This document shows, piece after piece, positions 9,899 through 18,870 of a stretch of 64,000 nucleotides of DNA (positions within the stretch are counted from its first letter, which is position 1; every line of letters begins with the position of its first letter). The stretch covers positions 620,001-684,000 of the forward strand of contig VRMN01000009.1 of assembly GCA_008690995.1 (NCBI GenBank), read 5' to 3'. Below the pieces are notes generated by a model. That model saw only the letters and a program-made list of their open reading frames with translations. It ran no database searches and was not told the origin of the DNA. Source of the stretch: Porphyridium purpureum (lineage: Eukaryota; Rhodophyta; Bangiophyceae; Porphyridiales; Porphyridiaceae). The position numbers were made by a program, and so were the translations under genes.

Positions 9899-10462
9899 AT
9901 GGCGCCGCGCAAAGTGCTGATTGCCGTGGACACGTCGGAGGCGTCCACGTACGCGTTTGAATGGGCGCTGAAGAACTTTGTGAGGAAGGCCGTGCCCTCA
10001 GATAAGGGCTTGACCAGCGCGTCCGAGGGCGATCATGTCGTCGTGCTCAGCGTCGTGCACGTGCCGCAGATCAAGTTGCTGAGCTTTGGGTACTTTGGAG
10101 CCGAGGGACAGTGGGAGAAGACCTTGGAGCACGCCACAAAGGCCGCCGAGCAGCACCTCACAGACTTGCGCGCCAAGGCCGACACGCTCGGCATGCAGGT
10201 CTCGACGGAATCTCGGCCAGGTGATCCGCGCGACGTCATCATCGACTACATCCACCTTATAAAGGCCGACATCGTTATCGTGGGTGCCGGCGGCGACTCG
10301 GCGGGCGAGGGCGCGTCGCTCAAGAAAAAGCTCACCGTCGGCTCGATCTCGGACCACGTCGTCCATCACTCCGAGGTACCTGTGCTCGTCATTCGAAAGT
10401 GCCCGCCCAAATGGAAGGGCGAGTTCTCGGGCGCTGATCTGATGGGCAGCGGCGTGCCCTAG
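9899..10462 (+). CDS. Universal stress protein (UspA-like domain)
   Basis: A 187-residue single-domain protein. It starts with KVLIAVDTSEASTYAFEWAL, has a long first loop (about 30-55), the strand VVVLSVVHVP, and the C-terminal nucleotide-binding pattern GAGG...KKLTVGSISDHVV..VPVLVIRK. The GxxG-(x)n-GS pattern is that of ATP-binding Usp proteins, although the loop between the glycines is longer than usual. It is probably a soluble nucleotide-binding stress factor. The ATG lies at the end of a purine-rich leader. Confidence 0.92.
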   Translation: MAPRKVLIAVDTSEASTYAFEWALKNFVRKAVPSDKGLTSASEGDHVVVLSVVHVPQIKLLSFGYFGAEGQWEKTLEHATKAAEQHLTDLRAKADTLGMQVSTESRPGDPRDVIIDYIHLIKADIVIVGAGGDSAGEGASLKKKLTVGSISDHVVHHSEVPVLVIRKCPPKWKGEFSGADLMGSGVP

Positions 10463-11132
10463 GTGCCAGCCGCGTAGGCACGCAGGCACTCGAACAAATG
10501 CGTGTAAAAGAAGCGTTTCTCGCACGAACAGGACTCAAACCGACGTTGGCCTGGCGCCCACAAAACAGCCTAAGAGCAGAATGGATAAAACTGAAGCGAA
10601 CAGTCGTACGCACGTAACAATCTCATCAGCAGTGATCAATCCGTGCCGATTTCAATTGAAAGAATAGTTGACAGGTTGCATACTGTGCCTTGTTACGCCA
10701 CCCGGAATTCTTCTCTGCTTCTGGTTCTGCTCGTGCGCACGTCTGAGCCTCTTTCTACAGGGGAATGTGACTGCCACCACATATGCATACACGTCTACTT
10801 GCGAGTGGTTGCGCAGTCTGCGCGCTCATCTGCGCGTGACCCACTGCGCACGACACAATTGCCAGGCGGCGAAACAGGTCGTCTGGTCCACGCTTCGACC
10901 CATGCTCGGCCGTGGACGAACGGAACGCCTGCGTCGCACAGTGGCCGAGAAGCCAGTCACGCTTGCTTGCAGCCGCAGCCGCAGCCCCGATGCAAAAGTT
11001 CAAAATGATGGAAATGACCTGTTTTTATAGGAAAAACGCAAAGCCTCTCCGTGGTTGCCGCGGTGGACACTAGTGGAAAGTGTTGACGTGACGGGAGCAG
11101 GTGCTGGCTGGTTGTGTGTGAAGGTCGGACGC
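10463..11132. other. Intergenic region without recognisable gene
   Basis: It lies between two genes on the same strand. Only short unrelated open frames occur. There is no GTAC cluster and no clear TATA element. It presumably holds the 3' end of the stress-protein transcript and the promoter of the PTGES2-like gene. Confidence 0.5.
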
Positions 11133-12242
11133 ATGCCCGCGATGAGCCAAATGTGGGGCACGCGTATCGGCAAAAGCCTGCTTGCGCGCGGCGCACCGTT
11201 GGGCGCATGGGGCGTGGCAACGGGCGGCGGTGCTGGCTGCCACGTGCGTACGCTTGGCAGCTGGGTCGGTCAGCACGGTGCGTACTATTACCGCGGACGA
11301 CAGGGAAGAGAAGAGGCCGGCTCGTTCAGTCCGCTCAAATCGGTATTGCGTGGCGCGACCATCTCCGGCGCGGTGCTGTATTCGGGCCTGGCCATGCAGA
11401 TGAACACGCATTCGGCTGGCCTGTTCCCGGTGGTTCATGCGGAAGCGGCCGCGATGGGCAGCACAAGCGGCGCCGGCAGCGGACGAGCGATGTCGACTAT
11501 GAGTGCGGACTCGAGCTCAACCACTGAGCCTATGGATATCGTGCTGTACCAGTACGAGGTGTGCCCCTTTTGCAACAAGGTGCGCGCGTTCCTGGACTTT
11601 CACAAAATTCCGTACAAGACAGTCGAGGTGAATCCGATGAACAAGGCCGAGATCAAGTTTAGTGAGTACAAAAAGGTGCCGGTGGTGCTGATCAATGGCA
11701 AACAGTTCAACGACAGCTCCGAAATCATCAAGCAGATCAATTGCGACGTGGCGCATGACGGACGCTACACCATGACCGAAGAGGAGGAGCGCTGGTTCTC
11801 ATGGGTCGACTCGCGCCTGACAAAGATTCTTCCGCCAAACATCTACCGTACCGTGCGCGAGTCGATCCAGACATTTGAGTATCTCGTGCCCATTTCGAAT
11901 TTCACGTGGTGGCAGAAGGAGAGCGCCAAATACTTTGGCTCCTTCGTCATGTACGCGGTTTCGAAAAAGCTCAAGAAAAAACATAACATTGGGGATGAGC
12001 GCGAGACACTGTATGCCGAGGTGAACGCGTTTGTGGACGCGTTGGAGGGGCGCGACTTTCTGGGCGGGGACAAGCCGAACCTCGCGGATCTCGCTATTTT
12101 TGGCGTGCTCCGCTCTGTTGAGAGCATGGACACATTCAACGACATGATGGCGCATTCTAATATCAAGCCGTGGTACGAGCGCATGCAGCAGCAGGTCGGC
12201 GACTCCAGTCGCGTCAGAGAAGTCGACCCGCTCTGGCAGTGA
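11133..12242 (+). CDS. PTGES2: Prostaglandin E synthase 2-like membrane protein (glutaredoxin/GST fold)
   Basis: A 369-residue protein from the first ATG. The leader MPAMSQMWGTRIGKSLLARG, rich in Arg and small residues, suggests mitochondrial import. A hydrophobic segment near 70-90 (RGATISGAVLYSGLAM) could be the membrane anchor known in this family. A glutaredoxin-like domain begins with DIVLYQYEVCPFCNKVR (CPFC at 144-147), continues with VPVVLINGKQF, and is followed by a GST-C-like helical domain with the conserved FLGGDKPNLADLA. Family members bind glutathione and haem; the physiological role in algae is not known. Confidence 0.9.
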   Translation: MPAMSQMWGTRIGKSLLARGAPLGAWGVATGGGAGCHVRTLGSWVGQHGAYYYRGRQGREEAGSFSPLKSVLRGATISGAVLYSGLAMQMNTHSAGLFPVVHAEAAAMGSTSGAGSGRAMSTMSADSSSTTEPMDIVLYQYEVCPFCNKVRAFLDFHKIPYKTVEVNPMNKAEIKFSEYKKVPVVLINGKQFNDSSEIIKQINCDVAHDGRYTMTEEEERWFSWVDSRLTKILPPNIYRTVRESIQTFEYLVPISNFTWWQKESAKYFGSFVMYAVSKKLKKKHNIGDERETLYAEVNAFVDALEGRDFLGGDKPNLADLAIFGVLRSVESMDTFNDMMAHSNIKPWYERMQQQVGDSSRVREVDPLWQ

Positions 12243-12355
12243 AAAAGCGTAAAGGCGCTCTGAAAAATTTACCTTCTGTTTGTTCATTCAACCCTGTCGA
12301 TGGCGAATCCACACCAGGCAAACCGACGGGGCGAGTGGGCGCGCGTTGTTTCTCG

Positions 12356-12649
12356 CTAGCTTGCTGGCATGATCAATGTGATGGCGTCACCTTTGAGCAG
12401 CGTTGTTCCAAGCTGCTTACTCTTTGCGTCTTCTCCACTCTTACCCGCGGCATCAACGCGAACCTGCTCGGCATCGCTCAAAACCAGGTTCATGTACTCG
12501 TCAAAGCCTACAATCACGCCTTGCACGTACAGATTCGGCTCATCGTAGAGCCACACGCGCACTCGCGTTTTTGTCTGCAGAAACTTGAAGATCAAATTGA
12601 TCGGCTGTACCATTACTTGCGCGCCGCCGCCGCCCGCGCGCGCCGCCAT
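12356..12649 (-). CDS. SNRPE: Small nuclear ribonucleoprotein E (SmE)
   Basis: A 97-residue Sm protein, near the usual length (human SmE has 92). It carries VMVQPINLIFKFLQ, the Sm1 motif around VRVWLYDEPN..GVIVGFDEYMNLVL and the Sm2 motif LLKGDAITLI. The start is the ATG at 12649. The frame is open upstream for another 600 bp, but that part has no Sm similarity and runs through a GA-repeat promoter. SmE is one of the seven core proteins around U1, U2, U4 and U5 snRNAs, so splicing is retained despite few introns. Confidence 0.96.
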   Translation of the reverse strand: MAARAGGGGAQVMVQPINLIFKFLQTKTRVRVWLYDEPNLYVQGVIVGFDEYMNLVLSDAEQVRVDAAGKSGEDAKSKQLGTTLLKGDAITLIMPAS

Positions 12650-12883
12650 GCTTGACGTCCAATCACGCTCAAACACACAAACAAACCACACGACGGCGTC
12701 TTTCCACGCACCGCTCGGCTCGAACGCATTTGCCAGCTGCCGCCGTCTCACTTTACGGTTAACTTTTTCATAAACCAATAAACCGTTATCGTCAAAACGG
12801 CGAAAAAGATGATGGTCGTAGAGAGAGAGAGAGAGAGAAAGAAAGAGGCAAGCAGCAGCTTTGATGACGCGCGAGTACATGGA

Positions 12884-15265
12884 ATGAAGAGCTGTGTGTC
12901 CGTGTCTGATGGTCGCGCGCATGTTTTTACTGATGCCTTTCATCGATCGGGCTGCGATGATGCTGCGAAGCCCGGGTGTGGTGTAAATGCACACGACCGA
13001 AGGGACGACGTGCACGTGAATCAACACGACCATGAGGAACAGCAGCGCGCCTATGAAAGCGCGAGAGTGTTTTTTGTGCGGCACGCGCATTTGGTGCCTC
13101 AGCTGGACTTTGATGATGAGAAAGTATGGTATGTGGTTTGTCGAGGGTTGGACGTCGGAGACCAGCGGTGCAGCCGATCTATCCACCACGTCAGTTCGCA
13201 ACGTAAACAGAAAAGAAATGTGCACGTAACAGTTTTGGTTTCTGAGGAGCGCGTGCATTCCTACTGCAAGCTAAAGTATGCAAAGGGTACCGCGTTGCCG
13301 GAATGTGTGAATATTCGCGTATCCGAATGTGTTCAATTGGGACACACCGACTCCTGCCCCCGTCGTGTGCAGCTAGTGCCTGTGCAAGACGAGCACGCCA
13401 CCTTTCTAACGCGTGACGATCGGCAAAGAATACAAAACGTGCTCGCAGCGTCGAATGCATGGCTACTCATAGACTGCGTGGTTTCCATCTCTCTGGCAAC
13501 GAGTTCGCGCTCATTCCGCGTACGCGCGTGCGCGTGTGTACAGAACCTGTCCGCTGCACAGAAGTCGTGCGTCGCTGTCGTGCCGGCAAGAAGCTGCATC
13601 GTTGACGTGGGGCTGGCCAACAATGCTTGCAGACAACAGGCTACAAGAAAGACGGCTGCGGAGCAGTCCTTTGATGCAAATCGGTCACACGTCTTGGACA
13701 CGTTGAGGTCTTTAGTAGGTCTTGGAAGTTCCACCCGTGACGGCGTGGGCGCAGAAGACCAGCAACAGGAAAGGTTCATCAAGTACTGCTCGGTTCTGAC
13801 GCGTGGTGTTCTCATCTACGGTCCGCGTGGTGTTGGAAAAACGTTTGTCGTGCGTGAAGCATTCTGCAACCAGTACAATTTACGGCACGTGTATCTTGAC
13901 GCAGTTGAGCTGCTCGCGTCCGCCCGCGAGGACGCTGGTGCTGTAGCGGATGGTATTCGTGCGGCTTTCAACCTCGCAGACGAGCTCCGAAGCACTGGCC
14001 TGCCGGTGAAAGCGTCATCTCGTATCGTGCTGATTATTGATAATTTGCATGTCATCGCGCAGAAAAGAGCCAGTCGTCCGTCAGAGAGCCAGGGTAGCAA
14101 TACAATTGCATCGCAGCGTGTGGTTGCCATGCTGCTCTCTCTCCTTGACGGTGCAAAAAAGCGATTGTCAGCCACATCCCCGCAACCTGCACTTGTGATT
14201 GGCATTGTGGGCACGACACCGACTGGATTAGACCAAGCATTGCGAAGGCCGGGTCGATTTGACTGTGAGCTTTACTTGAAACCACCTGACGCGCTCGGTC
14301 GGCGCATGCTTCTGAACGCCTTGCATGCGACAGAATTCGGCAATTGCCAGATGGCGCCAGATGTGGATCGACTGCTGGGGCAGGTAGCTCGCAAGAGTGT
14401 TGCCTTTGTGGCTGCTGATATACTCCACGTGTGGGATCAAAAGCAAACTTTGAACGAGCTCGCGCATTCCGTACAACGCTACTGCCCCCTTCTACTGCGC
14501 GGGAGCATTGGCAGCGAATGGAATACCAACACAGCTGCTCGCAGCAGCACGCAACAAGAAGAAGGAGATGCGTGGGACCAAGTGGGTGGGTACGAGCAAG
14601 TCAAGCGACGTCTGCGCATCTGTGTCGAGTGGCCTTTCACTTACGCAGATGCATTCGAACGCCTCGCGATTCGTCGTGCGCGAGGTGTACTCATGCATGG
14701 CCCTCCTGGCTGTTCAAAGACGTCACTGGCGCGTGCCATGGCTGCAAGCAGCGCGAGCACGGCGACCTTTTTCCATGTGTCTGGTGCAGACATCTTTTCA
14801 TGCTACCTTGGAGAAGCCGAGCGCATTGTACGAGATCTGTTCAGTCTTGCGCGAGCCGCAAGCCCGAGCATCATCTTCATCGATGAGCTGGATGCCATTG
14901 TTGGGGAGCGCGCGCTCGGTGACAGGGCCGGTTCGAGCAGCGTGCACGAGCGGGTGTTGTCCACGCTTTTGAATGAAATGGATGGCATTAGCGGTGGCCC
15001 TGCGGATGGCATGGGCAGGCATGACGGATCCATCTTGGTAGTTGGCGCCACAAACCGGATCGACATGATCGACGGTGCACTTCTGAGGCCTGGAAGGTTC
15101 GACGAGATTGTTGAGGTGCCATTGCCGGACAAGCAGACCCGCGGCGATATTGTTCGACTTCAAGGACTTGCCGGGCGTGTCGACGATGAGCAGATAGAGG
15201 GTAAATCAGGCGCCGACATTGTGGCGATTTGCCATGAAATTTTGCGACGAGGCGCGCTGCCGTGA
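12884..15265 (+). CDS. AFG2: Tandem AAA ATPase of the AFG2/SPATA5 (Cdc48-related) family
   Basis: A 793-residue protein with two AAA modules. D1 has Walker A GPRGVGKT (313-320), but its Walker B reads IIDNLH (D386, N387), so the catalytic Glu is missing. D2 has Walker A GPPGCSKT (606-613), the Cys-Ser variant typical of AFG2/SPATA5 proteins, Walker B IIFIDELDA, and the region GATNRIDMIDGALLRPGRFDE. AFG2 proteins strip Rlp24 and other factors from cytoplasmic pre-60S ribosomes. The N-terminal 200 residues are poorly conserved. An ATG at 12809 is in frame but would place the GA repeat (12821-12838) inside the protein; at other genes here such repeats lie just before the start, so 12884 is preferred. 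Confidence 0.85.
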   Translation: MKSCVSVSDGRAHVFTDAFHRSGCDDAAKPGCGVNAHDRRDDVHVNQHDHEEQQRAYESARVFFVRHAHLVPQLDFDDEKVWYVVCRGLDVGDQRCSRSIHHVSSQRKQKRNVHVTVLVSEERVHSYCKLKYAKGTALPECVNIRVSECVQLGHTDSCPRRVQLVPVQDEHATFLTRDDRQRIQNVLAASNAWLLIDCVVSISLATSSRSFRVRACACVQNLSAAQKSCVAVVPARSCIVDVGLANNACRQQATRKTAAEQSFDANRSHVLDTLRSLVGLGSSTRDGVGAEDQQQERFIKYCSVLTRGVLIYGPRGVGKTFVVREAFCNQYNLRHVYLDAVELLASAREDAGAVADGIRAAFNLADELRSTGLPVKASSRIVLIIDNLHVIAQKRASRPSESQGSNTIASQRVVAMLLSLLDGAKKRLSATSPQPALVIGIVGTTPTGLDQALRRPGRFDCELYLKPPDALGRRMLLNALHATEFGNCQMAPDVDRLLGQVARKSVAFVAADILHVWDQKQTLNELAHSVQRYCPLLLRGSIGSEWNTNTAARSSTQQEEGDAWDQVGGYEQVKRRLRICVEWPFTYADAFERLAIRRARGVLMHGPPGCSKTSLARAMAASSASTATFFHVSGADIFSCYLGEAERIVRDLFSLARAASPSIIFIDELDAIVGERALGDRAGSSSVHERVLSTLLNEMDGISGGPADGMGRHDGSILVVGATNRIDMIDGALLRPGRFDEIVEVPLPDKQTRGDIVRLQGLAGRVDDEQIEGKSGADIVAICHEILRRGALP

Positions 15266-15582
15266 ACTACGCGCACGCCGAGAATAATCTTTGGCGCGGA
15301 ATCCAGAAACCACTGGACTGTCTTGCGACGTGGACCGCACGGGCTCCGTAGCTGTCATGGCAGCAATTCGAGTCTGCTCATCCGCGAGTCACGAAATGCC
15401 ACCGCATTCGAGAGTCTGGTCTCGAGCCAGACTCACCTAACTGCTTTCAAGAAAACTAAATACACACGCAACAAAGCACACGTGTCCAGCTTTAGCTCTT
15501 CACGAGATGTTCTTCAGTCACACCGAGTAAACTTTAACGTGCATTTGACCTTGCAGCCTGTGACCGGCGAGACCGCGCTCGA
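15266..15582. other. Intergenic spacer, no gene seen
   Basis: It lies between two co-directional genes. It contains an AT-richer stretch (15430-15540) that probably includes the promoter of the downstream gene. No tandem motif or RNA gene was recognised. Confidence 0.4.
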
Positions 15583-16764
15583 ATGAACGCAGTAGAGGAG
15601 TACCGCGCCAGTCACGCGGTCGAGCGTCGGTCTGCGTTTGCGCCAGTGGTGCCACTGGTGCGTGCACGCAAGAGTGGTAGGGACGTCCGGGGATTGGGGG
15701 TTGACACGCGCGGGGTTGCGGCTGGCGCAGTTGCAAGAAGGCGGTGCAGCCGCCCTGCTCATGTCCTGGGCGCGGCGAGACGAGAAATGACGCACAACGA
15801 TGAGCATCAGAAAGATGCGCGAGTAGAAGGCGACTCGTCGCGTCCGGCGCTTCTGGACGAGCAGGCCATCGTGTACAACTTTGCGTTTGGCAGCAACATT
15901 TTTCCGCCCGCAAAGCTACACCTGCGTGGCAAAGACAGTACAAGCGGCGGTGTGCAATTTAATGCGTTTCAGCCCGCGCGTCTTCGTGGATACCGGCTTG
16001 CCTTTTCCATGCTGGGATTCCCACCCGCGGAGCCTAGCATGGGCAGCATTGAGCCGCTCACCGAGCGCGATCTCGCCTTTCAAGGCACACCCAGCGAAGC
16101 GTTTCGTACGCTGGGCCACTTCAACCTGCACACCGATGGCTGGATGTACGGGTCACTCATCGAACTCACTCGCAGCGAGTATGAAAAGTTGTGGATTTCC
16201 GAAGGCGGAGGCCTGCCGCCCGAGCGGCGCGGCTACCGAGAAATCGTGGTAGAATGCGAGACCATGGATGGCACTCCAGTCCGCGCGATCGCGTTCCAAG
16301 CGACTGAACGGAGCCGCACTGCGCATGCCGCTGACGTTGTACCGAGTCGCCGCTATCTGAACTTGATCCAGAACGGCGCGTCGCAGCTCGATGGCATCCC
16401 GCGTGCGTACCGGGATAAACTAGCTGGCGTGCCTGAGCTGTCGCCGCTGCCAGGCTGGCTCCGCTCGCTGAGTTTTTCGCTGCTCGTCACATTGTTCCAG
16501 CTCCTGGCATGGTTGCCTGCTCGACCTTCGAACCGGCTTCGACGCGCCGTCCAACTGCTGGGTATGGTCCCGCACTACGCACACGTATGGTGCTCGCAGC
16601 GCGGTGTCGCATGGCGTGCCGTCGGCACAGCGCTAGTGTGTGCTTTCGTTCTCCCGGTATCGCTTCCACTGCTTGTCGCTCAAACCGCAAGCAAACTGAG
16701 CACGCGAGTGCGCTCTTACCGGACCTCGGCTCGCACGCAAGCTACAAAGGAGACTAAGAGCTGA
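15583..16764 (+). CDS. Gamma-glutamylcyclotransferase-fold protein with C-terminal membrane segments
   Basis: 393 residues from the ATG at 15583. The GGCT-like fold starts near 100 with YNFAFGSNIF (compare YFAYGSN in GGCT/AIG2 proteins) and runs through LRGYRLAF, HTDGWMYGSLIEL and the GYREIVVEC strand, ending near 260 with the R-RYLNLI element common in plant-type members. Two hydrophobic segments follow (about 288-308 and 345-367), so the enzyme may be membrane-attached by its C-terminus. An internal ATG at 15787 would remove a 68-residue Arg-rich leader that could be an import sequence. The substrate is unknown; family activities include glutathione-derived gamma-glutamyl peptides. Confidence 0.8.
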   Translation: MNAVEEYRASHAVERRSAFAPVVPLVRARKSGRDVRGLGVDTRGVAAGAVARRRCSRPAHVLGAARREMTHNDEHQKDARVEGDSSRPALLDEQAIVYNFAFGSNIFPPAKLHLRGKDSTSGGVQFNAFQPARLRGYRLAFSMLGFPPAEPSMGSIEPLTERDLAFQGTPSEAFRTLGHFNLHTDGWMYGSLIELTRSEYEKLWISEGGGLPPERRGYREIVVECETMDGTPVRAIAFQATERSRTAHAADVVPSRRYLNLIQNGASQLDGIPRAYRDKLAGVPELSPLPGWLRSLSFSLLVTLFQLLAWLPARPSNRLRRAVQLLGMVPHYAHVWCSQRGVAWRAVGTALVCAFVLPVSLPLLVAQTASKLSTRVRSYRTSARTQATKETKS

Positions 16765-17095
16765 AGCGTTTCCGACAGATGCGATTCCTTTATGCTGAAG
16801 CCGCCAGGGCACAGAGGCTCTGGCCAAACAGCTCTGCCTCGGCCCTGCAAAGAAAGCATGGGACGGCGGTAGGGATGACGTTCGATTTGGCGAACATGCT
16901 GCGAAACATTACAGTCGCATCTTTGGCCTCCTTGGATCCGGAAACACGTCCTTGTGTCACGCCAGATCATATGTCATAGCCAAGGAAGAGCAGGTCAACA
17001 TTCTCTCCCTGGTCTCCTGGATAGACTCAAAACGCATCGACTGTCACAGAAGGATTCAATTCCTCACCATTCAGTACATGTGGTATACCTGTCTC
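16765..17095. other. Convergent 3' spacer
   Basis: It lies between the ends of two convergent genes and is moderately AT-richer than the coding sequence. It ends where the inverted duplication starts at about 17096. No gene or RNA was recognised. Confidence 0.4.
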
Positions 17096-18870
17096 GCATT
17101 TGAACCGCGGCCGGTGTGATCGCGGCGAAAATCCAGTCGACCCAGACCAAACCGCGCCCCGAGCTCAAAATGTTTCAGATGGTCAAGTCAAGCTTGCACA
17201 CTCTCCCGCGTTCACCCGGAGATTTTATGCATCCTGTTCCAGGTGCGGATGCTGTGCGAGAAGCTGTTGGATGGATGCGCGTAGGAATGCATTCTCTTGC
17301 GCATGCCGCCGCTGTTCGTCGAGCAGGAAACTGCGCTCCGAGCGGTGCAGCTCGGCCAGCTGCTTCGCAACTTTGGCGCGCTCGTTTGCGCGTTTGCCCG
17401 CGTCGCGCAACTTTTGCAGCATTCTCTGGTGCCGCTTGCGCGGCCTCTTTGCGCGCCTTTGGCCCGGCGGTTTTGTCATCGGCGGCTGATCTAAAGTGCG
17501 AATGTGGCCAGCGGCGTGGCTTTCGTCTTCGTGCTGACTGTCGTCGTCATCCGAAAAGGGCGGCATTTCCTGTGGCCGTGGTGGTGTCCTCTGGACTTCC
17601 ATGTTCAAAGGAGCAGGCTCAAGCCCATGTGTCTTGCGGCCCTTGGCGCCAGCTGCGCCCCGGTCCAGCGATGGTCCAGCAGAAACGGGACTGACGGTTT
17701 CCATGAGAATTCTCGCCCGCTTGCGTGTCTGTTCGCTGCTGCTGTGTTCGGCTGTCCTCACACGCTCCGAGCTTGGCGCCTCCGAGTGGTGCGACTGCTC
17801 TGGGTGAATGGAGGACGAGCAGCGTTCGTCCACTTGTTCGTCCACCTGTTCGTCGACCTGGTAGGCGCCACCACCTGAGCACTCTACCGTGCCAGCGCCG
17901 TCTGCTTGCTCGTGGTCCTCGCCAACATGTTCAAAGGCCGACGGAAGACCCTGCTCGCTGCCCTTGTCGAGCGCAGCTTCCACACGCGGTGACGACGCCG
18001 GCGGCGGCGGCGGCGGCGGCTGCCTCGAGTCGTCCTCGACCACCGCGCCACTGTCTTCGTTCAAGGGCCATCCGTCTGCGTACACCTCGGATGCGGCGGC
18101 GTCATTCCGCACCATGCCTGCGGGCGCGAGCCACGGGTTCCCGAGCCCGCCCAGCAGGTCGGAGAAGCTGGTGCCTCCGCCGCAGCGCGGCGACAGCTGC
18201 CAGCTGCCCTGCAGTAAATTTGTCACGCTCGGGTGATTCGACAGGAAAGTGTTTGAGGTAGAGTGCGCGAGAGGTGCATGGTGGCCCGCGCCGCCTTGCG
18301 CGGCCAGGCCACTCGCACCCGCGCTGCTCGCCATCCAATGCTGGTCCATCCAATTTGCACTGCTGGTGGACGCGTGCCCGATGCCCGCGAGCCCGAGCCC
18401 GCTGGCTGTCGACACGACGCGCGGCAGCTCTGCGTAGCTGCCCATTCCCCCTCGTGCGCCACCTCGCTCCGGCTTGTCCTTCCTCTGTGCTGCTGCTGCT
18501 GCTGTTGCTTCTCCACTTCGCGTCATCCCACCTCCTGCTCAAGCCCATTCCGGCGCATTCTTCTCGAACCACCTCACGACCCCCCGCATTTCACTCCGTA
18601 TCCCCACACTTCCACGTGTCTCGTTTCCGCAGTCCACACGCAATCACCGACACCCATGCACACTCGCGCGGTCGCGCGGTTGCCTGGCTCTGCGCGCGAC
18701 GGCGGCCTGTTCTTGTTCTGTGTGCGTGCCCTACCGCCTGTCCACACACCCATCCACCCACACACAACGTCACATGCCGTGGCGTGCCGCTTCATCGCGC
18801 CCAACACGCCCATCACACGCCCAACACGCCCAACACGCCCGCTCGCCGCAGATTTTTCTTCCTTCTTTTT
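17096..18870 (-). repeat. Inverted segmental duplication, copy A
   Basis: Its reverse complement matches 29075-30812. Identity by eye is about 99% from 17096 to about 18595 (3' flank, whole coding region, about 70 bp of 5' leader). It then falls to recognisable but patchy similarity up to about 18870, where this copy has an extra 9-bp CGCCCAACA-type tandem repeat. The two copies face each other across about 10 kb. Confidence 0.9.
17225..18526 (-). CDS. Putative nuclear basic coiled-coil protein (bZIP-like C-terminus), paralogue A
   Basis: A 433-residue protein. The N-terminal half is Ser/Gly/Ala-rich and low in complexity, followed by a Pro run (about 170-176) and an acidic, repetitive DEQVDEQVDER part. 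The C-terminal quarter has a strongly basic stretch (QRRAKRPRKRHQR, usable as a nuclear signal) running into a Leu-containing helix (QLAELHRSERSFLLDEQ to the C-terminus). The basic-then-helix arrangement is like a bZIP protein, but the canonical Asn/Arg spacing is not clear, so DNA binding is only a suggestion. Paralogue B differs by two substitutions (N to G, I to V) and two Ala residues. ATG chosen at 18526; the leader just before it is also conserved between copies. Confidence 0.75.
   Translation of the reverse strand: MTRSGEATAAAAAQRKDKPERGGARGGMGSYAELPRVVSTASGLGLAGIGHASTSSANWMDQHWMASSAGASGLAAQGGAGHHAPLAHSTSNTFLSNHPSVTNLLQGSWQLSPRCGGGTSFSDLLGGLGNPWLAPAGMVRNDAAASEVYADGWPLNEDSGAVVEDDSRQPPPPPPPASSPRVEAALDKGSEQGLPSAFEHVGEDHEQADGAGTVECSGGGAYQVDEQVDEQVDERCSSSIHPEQSHHSEAPSSERVRTAEHSSSEQTRKRARILMETVSPVSAGPSLDRGAAGAKGRKTHGLEPAPLNMEVQRTPPRPQEMPPFSDDDDSQHEDESHAAGHIRTLDQPPMTKPPGQRRAKRPRKRHQRMLQKLRDAGKRANERAKVAKQLAELHRSERSFLLDEQRRHAQENAFLRASIQQLLAQHPHLEQDA

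Noticed and set aside
12650-13258. Upstream in-frame extension of SmE by about 200 codons
   Set aside because: SmE proteins are about 90-100 residues and the ATG at 12649 is ideally placed; the extension overlaps the AFG2-like gene and a GA repeat.
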